From Bufo bufo (lineage: Eukaryota; Chordata; Amphibia; Anura; Bufonidae), in assembly GCF_905171765.1 (NCBI RefSeq), contig NC_053394.1, forward strand, positions 155,084,015-155,148,014: DNA of 64,000 nt, read 5' to 3'. The position numbers were made by a program, and so were the translations under genes. Under the pieces are notes generated by a model. That model had not been told where the DNA came from. It saw nothing but the letters and a program-made list of their open reading frames with translations, and made no database searches. This document shows, piece by piece, positions 21,464 to 31,354 of the stretch; position 1 is the stretch's first letter; each line of letters starts with the position of its first letter.

Positions 21464-23095
21464 AGAATTCTCAGTATCTGCTCTTATTCTGTAAATATGG
21501 ACACTACACAGTACCACTTCTCTTATCCTGTATACTGGGTGTAATTCTCAGTGTCTGCTCTTATTCTGTATATATGGAACTGCACAGTACCACTTCTCTT
21601 GTCCTGTATACTGGGTGTAATTCTCAGTATCTGCTCTTATTCTGTATATATGGACACTGCACAGTACCACTTCTCTTGTCCTGTATGCTGGCTGTAATTC
21701 TCAGTGTCTGCTCTTATTCTATATATATGGACACTGCACAGTACCACTTCTCTTGTCCTGTATACTGGGTGTAATTCTCAGTATCTGCTCTTATTCTGTA
21801 TATAAGGACACTGCACAGTACCACTTCTCTTGTCCTGTATACTGGGTGTAAGTCTCAGTATCTGCTCTTATTCTGTATATGCTGACACTGCACAGTACCA
21901 CTTCTCTTGTCCTGTATTATGGGTGTAATTCTCAGTATCTGCTCTTATTGTGTATATAAGGACACTGCACAGTACCACTTCTCCTGTCCTGTATACTGGG
22001 TGTAATTATCAGTATCTGCTCTTATTCTGTATATATGGACACTGCACAGTACCACTTCTCCTGTCCTGTATACTGGGTGTAATTCTCAGTATCGGCTCTT
22101 ATTCTGTATATATGGACACTGCACAGTACCACTTCTCCTGTCCTGTATACTGGGTGTAAGTCTCAGAATCTGCTCTTATTCTGTATATGCTGACACTGCA
22201 CAGTAGCACTTCTCTTGTCCTGTATACTGGGTGTAATTCTCAGAATCTGCTCTTATTCTGTATATATGGACACTGCACAGTACCACTTCTCTTGTCCTGT
22301 ATACTGGGTGTAATTCTCAGTATCTGCTCTTATTCTGTATATATGGACACTGCACAGTACCACTTCTCTTGTCCTGTATACTGGGTGTAAGTCTCAGTAT
22401 CTACTCTTATTCTGTATATATGGACACTGCACAGTACCACTTCTCTTGTCCTGTATACTGGGTGTAATTCTCAGTATCGGCTCTTATTCTGTATATATGG
22501 ACACTGCACAGTACCACTTCTCTTGTCCTGTATACTGGGTGTAATTCTCAGTATCTGCTCTTATTCAGTATATATGGACACTGCACAGTACCACTTCTCT
22601 TGTCCTGTATACTGGGTGTAATTCTCAGAATCTGCTCTTATTCTGTATATATGGACACTGCACAGTACCACTTCTCTTGTCCTGTATACTGGGTGTAATT
22701 CTCAGTATCTGCTCTTATTCTGTATATATGGACACTGCACAGTACCACTTCTCTTGTCCTGTATACTGGGTGTAATTCTCAGTATCTGCTCTTATTCTGT
22801 ATATATGGACACTGCACAGTACCACTTCTCTTGTCCTGTATACTGGGTGTAATTCTCAGTATCTGCTCTTATTCTGTATATATGGACACTGCACAGTACC
22901 ACTTCTCTTGTCCTGTATACTGGGTGTAAGTCTCAGTATCTGCTCTTATTCTGTATATATGGACACTGCACAGTACCACTTCTCTTGTCCTGTATACTGG
23001 GTGTAATTCTCAGTATCGGCTCTTATTCTGTATATATGGACACTGCACAGTACCACTTCTCTTGTCCTGTATACTGGGTGTAATTCTAAGTGTCT
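21464..23095 (+). repeat. 77-bp satellite array, about 21 units
   Basis: Unit read from 22695 to 22772 is 77 bp: gtaattctcagtatctgctc followed by ttattctgtatatatggaca and a ctgcacagtaccacttctct block. Most units differ by a few bases; substitutions such as tatctgc/tatcggc and tatatgg/tatgctg recur in several units, as expected from unequal exchange. Each unit includes an AT-rich 'tctgtatatatgg'. No function is evident. Short open frames across it are a by-product of the repeat. Confidence 0.97.
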
Positions 23096-24119
23096 GTCTT
23101 CTTTCTTTTTTGGCCTATGGTTATCTGTGCAGCTGTGAGACCTGTACCATCTGAGGAGACTGCATTCTGTGTAACATTAGGCGGTCCATAACAAGCGAGA
23201 CCTGTCCTGAATTGTCTGAATCCGAAGCTTCAGTAAAGAATTGTTTGCTGTTAAACTGGGCTCATTGTTTGTATCCTACATTTGCACCGCAAGGTGCTGG
23301 CATCACGACAACCAGGACACTGCCTCGCACCGTAAAACATCAAGGGCACCTCAACCCGCCATCAGGCAGGAGAACCCCAGAACCAGAGTGTTCCCTGAAG
23401 GGAAGAACTAGTGATCCCTTCCCTTCATTGCACACTGGCCCAGGGAGCTTCATAAAACCATGAGTATGACTATTGCACACATTGGGCCACCCACCCACAC
23501 ACATGCCCCTGCAGCCCTGGTCACTGCAGATGTACCTGCTCTAATCTGCTGCAAAAACAGTGGCCTCAACCCGTATGTCTAACTATAATTCCACTGAAAT
23601 TATTAGATTCATGGAAGATGACAAGCAACACCAGAAAATGTCCACTAGAGGGTGGCAGAACACAATAGCTGAACAAGAGCAAAGGTGAAAAAATGTGGTC
23701 GGGGAAACCCAAATAGGACAGTGAGTTGCTGCCCAAGATGCCATTGAGAAGGGGGTCACAATTCATGGCTTACTCTTGTGATGTCACCATTTATACCAAG
23801 TTCAGAGAAAGGTGCAAATGCAGTAGATATCAATAATGGTTGGAAACTTTTTACAGCTAGCAGCCCGCCAGAGGTGTATCCATCCAGGGCTCCCCAACTA
23901 TTGGTGAGATGACACGGGGTTATGCAAAATTGACAGGTGGTCATGGCCGCTTTGTGCTGTCTTCACCTGCACCACCTCATGTTTTTCTGGCTCAGGAGAT
24001 CTGTGGCTAAGATATCAAGAGGACAGTTACTGGATTGAAGGGTGTTCAAGATTGTAACTCGTGTTGACATATTGGCCGCTGACGGCTCATGTGGCTTTAT
24101 ATCTGCTCCCCTATTCTCA
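23096..24119. other. No gene seen; possible LTR remnant at 23220-23450
   Basis: 23220-23450 has features of an LTR end (gcaccgcaaggtgctggcatc, ccagaaccagagtgttccctgaaggg) but no second copy, TSD or coding sequence. The remainder, 23460-24119, is unrecognised. Confidence 0.3.
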
Positions 24120-24343
24120 CAAGATGGCTGGACTATCGTACATAACAAGCACTTCTACCTTTTGTGTCACCACTATCCCCTCATAGATTGTAAGCTCTTG
24201 GGAGCAGGGCCCTCATTCCTCTTGTTGTAATAATAGACTTGCCTGTTGCTATGTTATTTAATACTGTTATGTACATGAACCCCTGAATTGTAAGGCGCTG
24301 CGGAATATGTTTGCGCTATATAAATAAAGATTATTATTATTAA
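24120..24343 (+). mobile_element. L2-type 3' tail / SINE
   Basis: Contains 'agattgtaagctcttgggag' with 'cagggccctc' next, then 'tgtaaggcgctgcgg' and 'gcgctatataaataaa', ending in (ATT)n. This is the conserved 3' end shared by L2-type LINEs and the SINEs that use them. The left limit is uncertain and no coding part is present. Confidence 0.75.
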
Positions 24344-24894
24344 GGGTACTTTCACACTAGCGTTTTTCTTTTCCGATATTGAGTTCCGTCCTAGGGGCTC
24401 AATAACGGAAAAAAAAAACGTATCAGTTGTATCCTAATGCATTCTGAATGGAGAGCAATCCGTTCAGGATGCATCAGCATGTCTTCAGTTCAGTCACTCT
24501 TACGGTATTTAGCCGGAGAAAATACCGCAGCATGCTGCTGTATTTTCTCCGTCCAAAATTCCGAAACACTTGCCAGAATGCCGGATCCGCCATTATTTTT
24601 CATTGAAATGCATTAATGCCGGATCCGGCATCAAGTGTTCCGGCAAAACGGATCCGGTTTTCCGGTCTGCGCATGAGCAGACCTTTAAAAATGCAAAAAT
24701 AAATAAATACCAGATCCGTTTTTCCGGATGACACTGAAGAGACGGATCCAGTGTTTCAATATATTTGTTAGATGGATCCGCGTCCGGATCCGTCTGCAAA
24801 TGCTATCCCTTTGCACACGGATTTCCGCATCCGGCAGGCAGTTCCAGCGACGGAACTGCCTGCCGGATCTTCACAACGCAAGTGTGACAGTACC
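24344..24894. mobile_element. PIF/Harbinger MITE
   Basis: Flanked by TAA (24341-24343, 24895-24897). Inverted ends ggtactttcacact / agtgtgacagtacc; interior has many 'ccggatcc' words in both orientations. The 3-bp TWA-type duplication and the cacttgcgtt-type ends match the larger element at 33684-34451. Confidence 0.8.
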
Positions 24895-24897
24895 TAA

Positions 24898-25411
24898 GTC
24901 TCTTGATTTTGTAGTTTGCCATATTTTGTGACCCAGTGGGCCTGTTTCCTCTGGGGTGATGACATCTCGATCATAGTGATACGGTTGGTAATCTTTTTCT
25001 TTTTTTTTGTTCATTCATAATCTGTTGATGACTGGTTGCCTTTATTGAGAAACTCTGGGTGTGGCTCAGAGTACAATGGTGATGACACCGATGGATACCT
25101 CCAGGGCGTTTAGGTTGGGTGGTAGTGCGGGGGTTTAGGCTGACCCTGTAGTATGAGGAACTGGCAACAACAGGGAAACAAGGTCTATTCTAAAGTCAGA
25201 TTTACACACCCAGATGAACTGCAGATTGTCAGTGGAGGTGAAGCTCAGTGGATCACCTCTACAGTAGGAGAACGCCTCCTCATACAGTGTTGTGCTCGTT
25301 CATCCATGATCTGCTGCACCTTTACATGGGCAGATTGTTGGGAATGAGCATTCGAGGTGGTTCTTTCCTGATAATCTGCCCGATTATCTGCCTGTAAATC
25401 CACCTCAAGTC
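24898..25411. other. No gene or repeat recognised
   Basis: Unassigned sequence with a T-rich tract near 24993-25008. Short open frames only, none with a recognisable motif. Confidence 0.35.
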
Positions 25412-25573
25412 ATTTATCAGAACTGTCTAAAAAACAAACAAACTGCTTTTGTTGCCCATAACAACCAATCACTGTGTAGCTTTTTTTTTTACAGAGCTGT
25501 TTTAAGAGATTAAAACTGAGCTCTGATTGGTTGTTTTTGGCAACAGTTTTATTTTAAGACAGTTTTGATAAAT
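25412..25573. mobile_element. Small palindromic MITE
   Basis: Ends atttatcagaactgtctaaaa and ttttaagacagttttgataaat are inverted copies (about 21 bp). Inner words 'gttgcccataacaaccaatca' and 'tgattggttgtttttggcaac' are also mirrored. A short non-coding foldback of the kind common in frogs and other vertebrates. Confidence 0.75.
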
Positions 25574-27195
25574 ATGTCTTGTTGCCATGTAGCCCCTCCG
25601 GTGGAAGCCTCTATGAGTATGTACATGAGGGTTGATATGAAGGTGATACTAACCAAACTGATGGTGCAGCCTTATATTTTTGAGTCTCCTTCAGCCTTCC
25701 ATATGCATTGCAGTAGAACTCTTCACTACATGATGATAATGACTGGAGAAAGTTCAAACAATTGATAAAAAGGAACAATCTGAACCCTGATCACTGGATC
25801 AAGAGTCGAGAAACTGATTACAAAAGGATAAGGATGAAGGAAGAGTCAGATAAAGTAAACCAGTACAAAGTTCTTACATGTACAGTAATGCAGTGACAGC
25901 ATAATTCTCAGCGCCTGTCCAATGAACACTGGATCACAGTGTAACCTGTACTTAAAAAAAAAAAGTTGATATGTCTTATGGCTGGTTCACATCTGCTTGG
26001 AGACTTTATTCATGGCATCCGTTTGGGTTCTGACATATCAAAGGTTTTGATTGATGGGGGTCTGAGTGGTAGGAACTCCACTGATCTCTAGAAAAAGGAT
26101 CTAGAAGTGCTTACACAGAGTGCTGTCTTTCCTTGCTGCCAGGCTCAAAAGAAAGTGTATGAGCCCATCTCTAGTGTGTCTCCAGCAGTGAGGACAAACA
26201 GTGCTGTATGTGAGTGCTTCTATCTCCTCGTTTTAGCGATGGGTCTCCGGCGTTCTGACCTCTACTGATGTAGACGGAGCGTCTAGGTGCTAATGACGCC
26301 CACATAGCACCTAGAGGCTCATTAGCATATTTATAAAAGTTAGTTTTTTAGCAAAACCGCTGCCCCACAAGTGATTATAGTAGGATGGTTGGCCAGAGCA
26401 GACACTAGCAGATCGCTAGTGTCTGACAGCTAATTATGTCATACGAAGTGATAGAAACCCTTTAACATATTCTTTATTAGAGTTTCAATATACTGTATAG
26501 AGTATAGATTGGTACACAGATAAGAGGTATCATATACATACACATCCAAGTACAAAAGATGCTTGAAATGGCTTGCCACAATAGTTGAGAAGTGAAAAGA
26601 GAGTATTCTACTAGGTAAGCAGATCGACCATAACAGCGCTAAAACACAGGCAACCAGATAATGAAGTTTCCTTATTCACCCAGTATTCACCCACCAAAAC
26701 TTTAGCCGTAATATCTGCCTGAGAATAAGAATTTATACAAGTGCAATCCCTGTGTAACAGGGAGCCGGTGACGCGCTTTCTCCTTGCGGCGGCGCCGGCA
26801 TCTGTGTAGGAGCGAGGACACGGCCTGCGGGACCTCAGCGCGACCGGCATCCTTCTAGCTGAAAGAGATACTGAGCGCCGATCGCAATTTATCGGCGCTC
26901 AGATGGTTTGGGCTAGACTTGGGTCATGTGACGCTGGCCACGTCATGTGACCCACTTGTTCTGCTATTTAAACAGGCAGCCTGCTGGCCACATGTTGCCT
27001 GTGAATGGTCTTGCTACTCTCACCAGCATTTGCACTTATCCCTACCCTCTGTCGTGACACCCTGGCTCGCTGATTTTTTTCAAATAGATCTCATGATTAA
27101 GCATTGAATACAAGTAAAAAGGTGTTTAGGGATGGGAGCTAGCAGATTGAGAAAATACTACCTTTGGCAACAGCATCATTTTGGTTGCTGATATA
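25574..27195. other. No gene; one MITE half and one hairpin
   Basis: 26232-26461 ends in agaaacccTTTAA and looks like the right half of a TTAA MITE (tctaggtgctaatgacgccc inside) with no left partner. 26873-26905 holds a 10-bp hairpin gagcgccgat...atcggcgctc. 26915-27060 has LTR-like composition (gctatttaaacaggcagcc) without ends. The rest is unassigned. Confidence 0.4.
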
Positions 27196-27197
27196 TA

Positions 27198-28760
27198 CAG
27201 GGAGTGCAGAATTATTAGGCAAGCTGTATTTTTGAGGATTCATTTTATTATTGAACAACAACCATGTTCTCAATGAACCCAAAAAACTCATTAATATCAA
27301 AGCTGAATATTTTTGGAAGTAGTTTTTAGTTTGTTTTTAGTTTTAGCTATTTTAGGGGGATATCTGTGTGTGCAGGTGACTATTACTGTGCATAATTATT
27401 AGGCAACTTAACAAAAAACAAATATATACCCATTTCAATTATTTATTTTTACCAGTGAAACCAATATAACATCTCAACATTCACAAATATACATTTCTGA
27501 CATTCAAAAACAAGACAAAAACAAATCAGTGACCAATATAGCCACCTTTCTTTGCAAGGACACTCAAAAGCCTGCCATCCATGGATTCTGTCAGTGTTTT
27601 GATCTGTTCACCATCAACATTGCGTGCAGCAGCAACCACAGCCTCCCAGACACTGTTCAGAGAGGTGTACTGTTTTCCCTCCTTGTAAATCTCACATTTG
27701 ATGATGGACCACAGGTTCTCAATGGGGTTCAGATCAGGTGAACAAGGAGGCCATGTCATTAGATTTTCTTCTTTTATACCCTTTCTTGCCAGCCACGCTG
27801 TGGAGTACTTGGATGCGTGTGATGGAGCATTGTCCTGCATGAAAATCATGTTTTTCTTGAAGGATGCAGACTTCTTCCTGTACCACTGCTTGAAGAAGGT
27901 GTCTTCCAGAAACTGGCAGTAGGACTGGGAGTTGAGCTTGACTCCATCCTCAACCCGAAAAGGCCCCACAAGCTCATCTTTGATGATACCAGCCCAAACC
28001 AGTACTCCACCTCCACCTTGCTGGCGTCTGAGTCGGACTGGAGCTCTCTGCCCTTTACCAATCCAGCCACGGGCCCATCCATCTGGCCCATCAAGACTCA
28101 CTCTCATTTCATCAGTCCATAAAACCTTAGAAAAATCAGTCTTGAGATATTTCTTGGCCCAGTCTTGACGTTTCAGCTTGTGTGTCTTGTTCAGTGGTGG
28201 TCGTCTTTCAGCCTTTCTTACCTTGGCCATGTCTCTGAGTATTGCACACCTTGTGCTTTTAGGTACTCCAGTGATGTTGCAGCTCTGAAATATGGCCAAA
28301 CTGGTGGCAAGTGGCATCTTGGCAGCTGCACGCTTGACTTTTCTCAGTTCATGGGCAGTTATTTTGCGCCTTGGTTTTTCCACACGCTTCTTGCGACCCT
28401 GTTGACTATTTTGAATGAAACGCTTGATTGTTCGATGATCACGCTTCAGAAGCTTTGCAATTTTAAGAGTGCTGCATCCCTCTGCAAGATATCTCACTAT
28501 TTTTGACTTTTCTGAGCCCGTCAAGTCCTTCCTTTGACCCATTTTGCCAAAGGAAAGGAAGTTGCCTAATAATTATGCACACCTAATATAGGGTGTTGAT
28601 GTCATTAGACCACACCCCTTCTCATTACAGAGATGCACATCACCTAATATGCTTAATTGGTAGTAGGCTTTCGAGCCTATACAGCTTGGAGTAAGACAAC
28701 ATGCATAAAGAGGATGATGTGGTCAAAATACTCATTTGCCTAATAATTCTGCACGCAGTG
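27198..28760 (-). mobile_element. Tc1/mariner element, DD37E (TRT-like), apparently complete
   Basis: 1563 bp flanked by TA (27196-27197, 28761-28762). Ends agggagtgcagaattattaggc and its near-complement at 28736-28758. A second, inner copy 'tgcataattattaggcaac' at about 27387 and 28562 gives an IR/DR layout. It carries one intact gene. The spacing of catalytic residues separates it from the DD34E elements at 5 and 11 kb. Confidence 0.93.
27526..28542 (-). CDS. Transposase, Tc1/mariner DD37E, intact
   Basis: 338 codons from ATG 28542 to stop, no interruption: normal length. The N-terminal HTH includes EKSKIVRYLAEGCSTLKIAK and HRTIKRFIQ, then a basic GRKKRVEKPRRK linker. Catalytic acids: D in VLWTDEMRVSL, D in FMQDNAPSHASKY, E in SPDLNPIENLW; 37 residues separate the second D and E, so DD37E rather than DD34E, matching the TRT group described in fishes, frogs and some other lineages. 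GGGGVLVWAGI is the usual glycine-rich box. The enzyme would act in the nucleus on the inverted repeats 27198-27410 and 28550-28760 and insert at TA. A complete frame in a setting where nearly everything else is broken suggests a young insertion. Confidence 0.93.
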   Translation of the reverse strand: MGQRKDLTGSEKSKIVRYLAEGCSTLKIAKLLKRDHRTIKRFIQNSQQGRKKRVEKPRRKITAHELRKVKRAAAKMPLATSLAIFQSCNITGVPKSTRCAILRDMAKVRKAERRPPLNKTHKLKRQDWAKKYLKTDFSKVLWTDEMRVSLDGPDGWARGWIGKGQRAPVRLRRQQGGGGVLVWAGIIKDELVGPFRVEDGVKLNSQSYCQFLEDTFFKQWYRKKSASFKKNMIFMQDNAPSHASKYSTAWLARKGIKEENLMTWPPCSPDLNPIENLWSIIKCEIYKEGKQYTSLNSVWEAVVAAARNVDGEQIKTLTESMDGRLLSVLAKKGGYIGH

Positions 28761-29256
28761 TATATCCAATAAAGGAAATTAGTAATTTAAAGAGGTTCTG
28801 TCAGCATGATCAACCCTATTAAACCAGGCATACTGTCTGGTTGGGCTTACCATGTTGATTAAAATCATACATTTCTTTTGTATGCTAAACAGATGCAGAG
28901 ATATCTGTGTTTTTCATATGCAAATGAACAAGTTGGAGCACCAGAGGTCTGGGCTGAATCCTTAGGGCACTATTTTTCTAACACTCTCTGTGCTCTGCAC
29001 ATTCCCTCTCCCCTTAATTAATAGAGCTAGACATCAGCATGTTGAGGGCAGAGCTATATCCTACAGCTGTGTGCTAGCATGTTCATATCATATACACTAC
29101 CTATTATAGGCTTACCATAAGAAGAAGAGTCTATGCTTAGAAAGCTAATATACATATTACTGCTTTATTCACAAGCACAATATATGATTATAAAGAAACC
29201 GGCAATATGTATTAGCTATCTAACTATAGAAAAAACATTTTCTTTATGTGGCAAGG

Positions 29257-29328
29257 CTATATATAGCCTGATGGTAAGTTGTCAGCCTTGCATTTAGAGA
29301 TCCTAGTTTCAAGTCCAAGGAGAGATTT
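29257..29328 (+). other. tRNA-like sequence (A and B boxes)
   Basis: tagcctgatgg at 29264-29274 fits the internal promoter A box (TRGYNNANNNG-like) and agtttcaagtcc at 29305-29316 fits the B box (GGTTCRANTCC with one change), 30 bases apart, as in a tRNA. The central part 'gtcagccttgcatttagaga' fits an anticodon arm. Acceptor pairing is poor, so it is a tRNA-derived or decayed sequence, not a functional tRNA call. Confidence 0.5.
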
Positions 29329-29528
29329 ATTTATATATGGTTTCTCTCTCTCTCTCTCTCTTTCTCTATCTCATTTAATCCATAATTAAAGGCTATAGCC
29401 TTACTATCTTGAGAATGGTGTTTTTATCCTTAGAAAACTAAAACAATATTCTCAATATGATAAGGCTATAGCCTTTTATTTGGGGTTAAATGATGAGAAA
29501 AAAATATCTGAAGAAAAAAATCTGAAAG

Positions 29529-29596
29529 TTTCTCCCAAGATTCAAACCTGGGATTTCTATATAACAGGCCGACCACCGATCTCCAGGCTACAGCCT
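29529..29596 (-). other. Second tRNA-like sequence, opposite strand
   Basis: On the minus strand, tagcctggagatcgg (29590-29576) is A-box-like and ggtttgaatct (29549-29539) B-box-like, with the middle 'ggtcggcctgtta'. It mirrors the sequence at 29257-29328 across the MITE centre but has diverged, particularly in the anticodon region. Confidence 0.5.
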
Positions 29597-30432
29597 TATC
29601 ATATTGAAGGCTGTGGTTTTTCTATACTTAGAAAGCTAACACATATTCTGGTTTCTTTATAATCATACATTGTGCTTTTGAATAAAGCAGCAATATGTAT
29701 CAGCTTCTAAACATAGAAATCCACTGTTCTTATTAAGGTAAGGCTATAGTACATAGTGTATATGATATCTACATTCTAGGACACAGCTCTGCCCACACCA
29801 TGGTGATGTCTAGCTCTGTTAATCAAAGGGGGGGAGTGTGCAGAACACAGGGGGTGTTACAAAAGCAGTGATCCAAGGCTTCAGTCCCGCCACCTAGTGC
29901 TCCAACTTGTACATTTGCATATTAATAAATATGCAGGTATCTCAGAAGCTGTTTAGCATACAGACAAAAGAATGGTATCGTTTTAATGAGCACGATGAGC
30001 CCGACCAGGCAGTATGCCTGGTTTAATAGGGTTGATCATGCTGGCAGAGCCTCTTTAAAGTAGCTTAATATATATTATCATAATTAGACATCACCAGAAG
30101 GGATAGAGGGAAATCTTTCTATAGCTGAAATTGTATAGCAGGTGCCATACCCATATTAAGTGTTAAAGATTTTGAGGCATTTAATTTACAGTGGCAAGCA
30201 TAGAAACAGAAACACCACTGACGGCACCGCCCGGTACGTACTCCAGCCCGGCTTAGTCTCCCGACCCTTGTACAATACAGTGTGCGTGGTGCTCTGCCTT
30301 TTAGAAGACAATAGCTCAATTGATTGTAGAAGTAGAAAGAACTCACCATTGGACTCATCAGTATTCTTTATTCATTGACATAATCGTCATACACAATAGG
30401 GCTGGGGCGGACTCACATCTCCCAGAGCGCTA

Positions 30433-30477
30433 AGTAGCGAAGGCCGTTTCGCGCAAACTGCGCTTCTTCCGGCTACT
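30433..30477 (-). ncRNA. Hammerhead-ribozyme-like motif of PLE-B
   Basis: On the minus strand: agtagc pairs perfectly with gctact (stem I, outer), cggaagaa occupies box 1, gcgc...gcgc forms stem II, then gaaacggcc. This is the order of a type I hammerhead with a very short stem III, as reported for PLEs. Box 1 differs from the canonical CUGAUGA, so cleavage activity is doubtful. Confidence 0.45.
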
Positions 30478-30607
30478 GGTATCATGGCACTGAGAGCCCT
30501 TTTTAAGCGTCATCACATGCAATTAACACCACCACCTGTGATGCTAAAACTTGATTAAAAACAGATACAATAAATAACTTAAACAACCCACCAGCATTAT
30601 TCAACTA

Positions 30608-31177
30608 TTAGATAAAGGCACTGAGATCATTCCCCTCATTAGGGCCCAGTGCACCGACGGCATCTAAGCGGATGATCCACCTTGCTTCCTTCTAATGCAA
30701 AAGGCGGTGTCTATCACCTCTCTGTGTTATAGGAGGGACAACCTCAATGCCCGCAAAACTCAAATTTCTACTGTTTCCTCCATGCGCTGTACGTACATGT
30801 TCAATGAGGCGGGGACATCTTTTTCCCGTTCTCACTGAGCTCAAATGCTCTCTGAATATCTCAAACATCGGTTTTATAGTTTTGCCTATCTAGAAGGCTC
30901 CGCATCGACACATGACCATGTAAACAACATAAGCCGTCTTGCAGGTAATGAACTGTGTTACTCTATGATTAACCCCTTCAAATGTGAGAAATGTTTGTTG
31001 GTAGTTGTGACTACAGAAAGAACAGTCCCCACATCTATAGTTTCCTACCATTCTTCTGCTGCTTAACCAATTAGTGGCCCTGCTCTCAATCAATCGACTA
31101 CTAACTAGTGTGTCCTTGAGTGTGTGGCATGTCTTAAAAGCTACCAAAGGTCTCTTTGCTGCAACATCTTTTAAATT
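30608..31177 (-). pseudogene. PLE-B GIY-YIG endonuclease, C-terminal part
   Basis: Reading from 31177: NLKDVAAKRPLVAFK, the zinc-finger-like YRCGDCSFC, then the GIY-YIG nuclease start AYVVYMVMCRCGAF (near 30900), the YIGKT equivalent in a shifted frame, the RTGKRCPRLIEHVRTAHGG block, and the C-terminal end at TAA 30608. At least two frame changes. The nuclease nicks DNA to prime reverse transcription in PLEs. Upstream RT sequence is split off at 35606. Confidence 0.8.
31166..31177 (+). repeat. Target-site duplication of PLE-A (left)
   Basis: atcttttaaatt, identical to 35594-35605. It lies in the PLE-B endonuclease gene (codons N-L-K-D), so the host frame proves the duplication. Confidence 0.85.
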
Positions 31178-31290
31178 GGAGGTACTGTAGAACGGAACAA
31201 AAACAGCGGCACTCACCAGTGTGTAGTCAAAAAATCAGCAGCTTTATTAATCCAATGTTACATCAGGCAGGGAGCGGACAATTCTAAGAC

Positions 31291-31354
31291 ACGCATTGAT
31301 CAGCGGCGGCCGTTTCGCGCTACATGCGCTTCTTCTGGCTGTGCGTCAATGCGT
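31291..31354 (-). ncRNA. Hammerhead-ribozyme-like motif of PLE-A
   Basis: Minus strand: acgcattga (outer stem I) pairs with tcaatgcgt; inner cagc pairs with gctg; box-1 position reads agaagaa; stem II gcgc...gcgc; then gaaacggcc. The outer stem differs in sequence from PLE-B (30433-30477) yet remains paired, which supports selection on structure. Canonical CUGAUGA is not present. Confidence 0.45.

Larger units (their letters stand above)
28791..30054. mobile_element. Long TTAA-flanked MITE with tRNA-like cargo
   Basis: TTAA at 28787-28790 and 30055-30058. Inverted ends agaggttctgtcagcatgat and its counterpart at 30030-30054 extend over about 60 bp ('accctattaaaccaggcata' mirrored). The interior 29080-29760 is a second, looser foldback with a (CT)n tract at its centre (29342-29364) and two opposed tRNA-like sequences. 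Confidence 0.85.
30185..31177 (-). mobile_element. PLE-B, minus copy, 3' part with terminal repeat
   Basis: Minus-strand Neptune-type PLE: the end of the endonuclease (31177 to 30608), 3' UTR, then the terminal repeat with hammerhead-like motif (30433-30477), an AATAAA (about 30372) and sequence up to about 30185 that matches the start of the plus copy at 37561-37745. Its upstream part continues at 35606-35786, the two being separated by PLE-A. Confidence 0.8.

Noticed and set aside
21574..22390. Open frames with repeated YGHCTVPLLLSC-type sequence
   Set aside because: They are the 77-bp satellite read in phase; unit length is not a multiple of three and stops recur.
21464..23095. CRISPR-like array
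   Set aside because: Units are contiguous copies without unique spacers, and the genome is plainly eukaryotic.
27529..28506. Plus-strand frames of 70-113 codons under the DD37E transposase
   Set aside because: Shadows of the intact minus-strand gene, without family motifs.
29257..29596. Functional tRNA genes
   Set aside because: Box motifs are present but acceptor and arm pairing is poor and both lie inside a MITE; kept only as tRNA-like.
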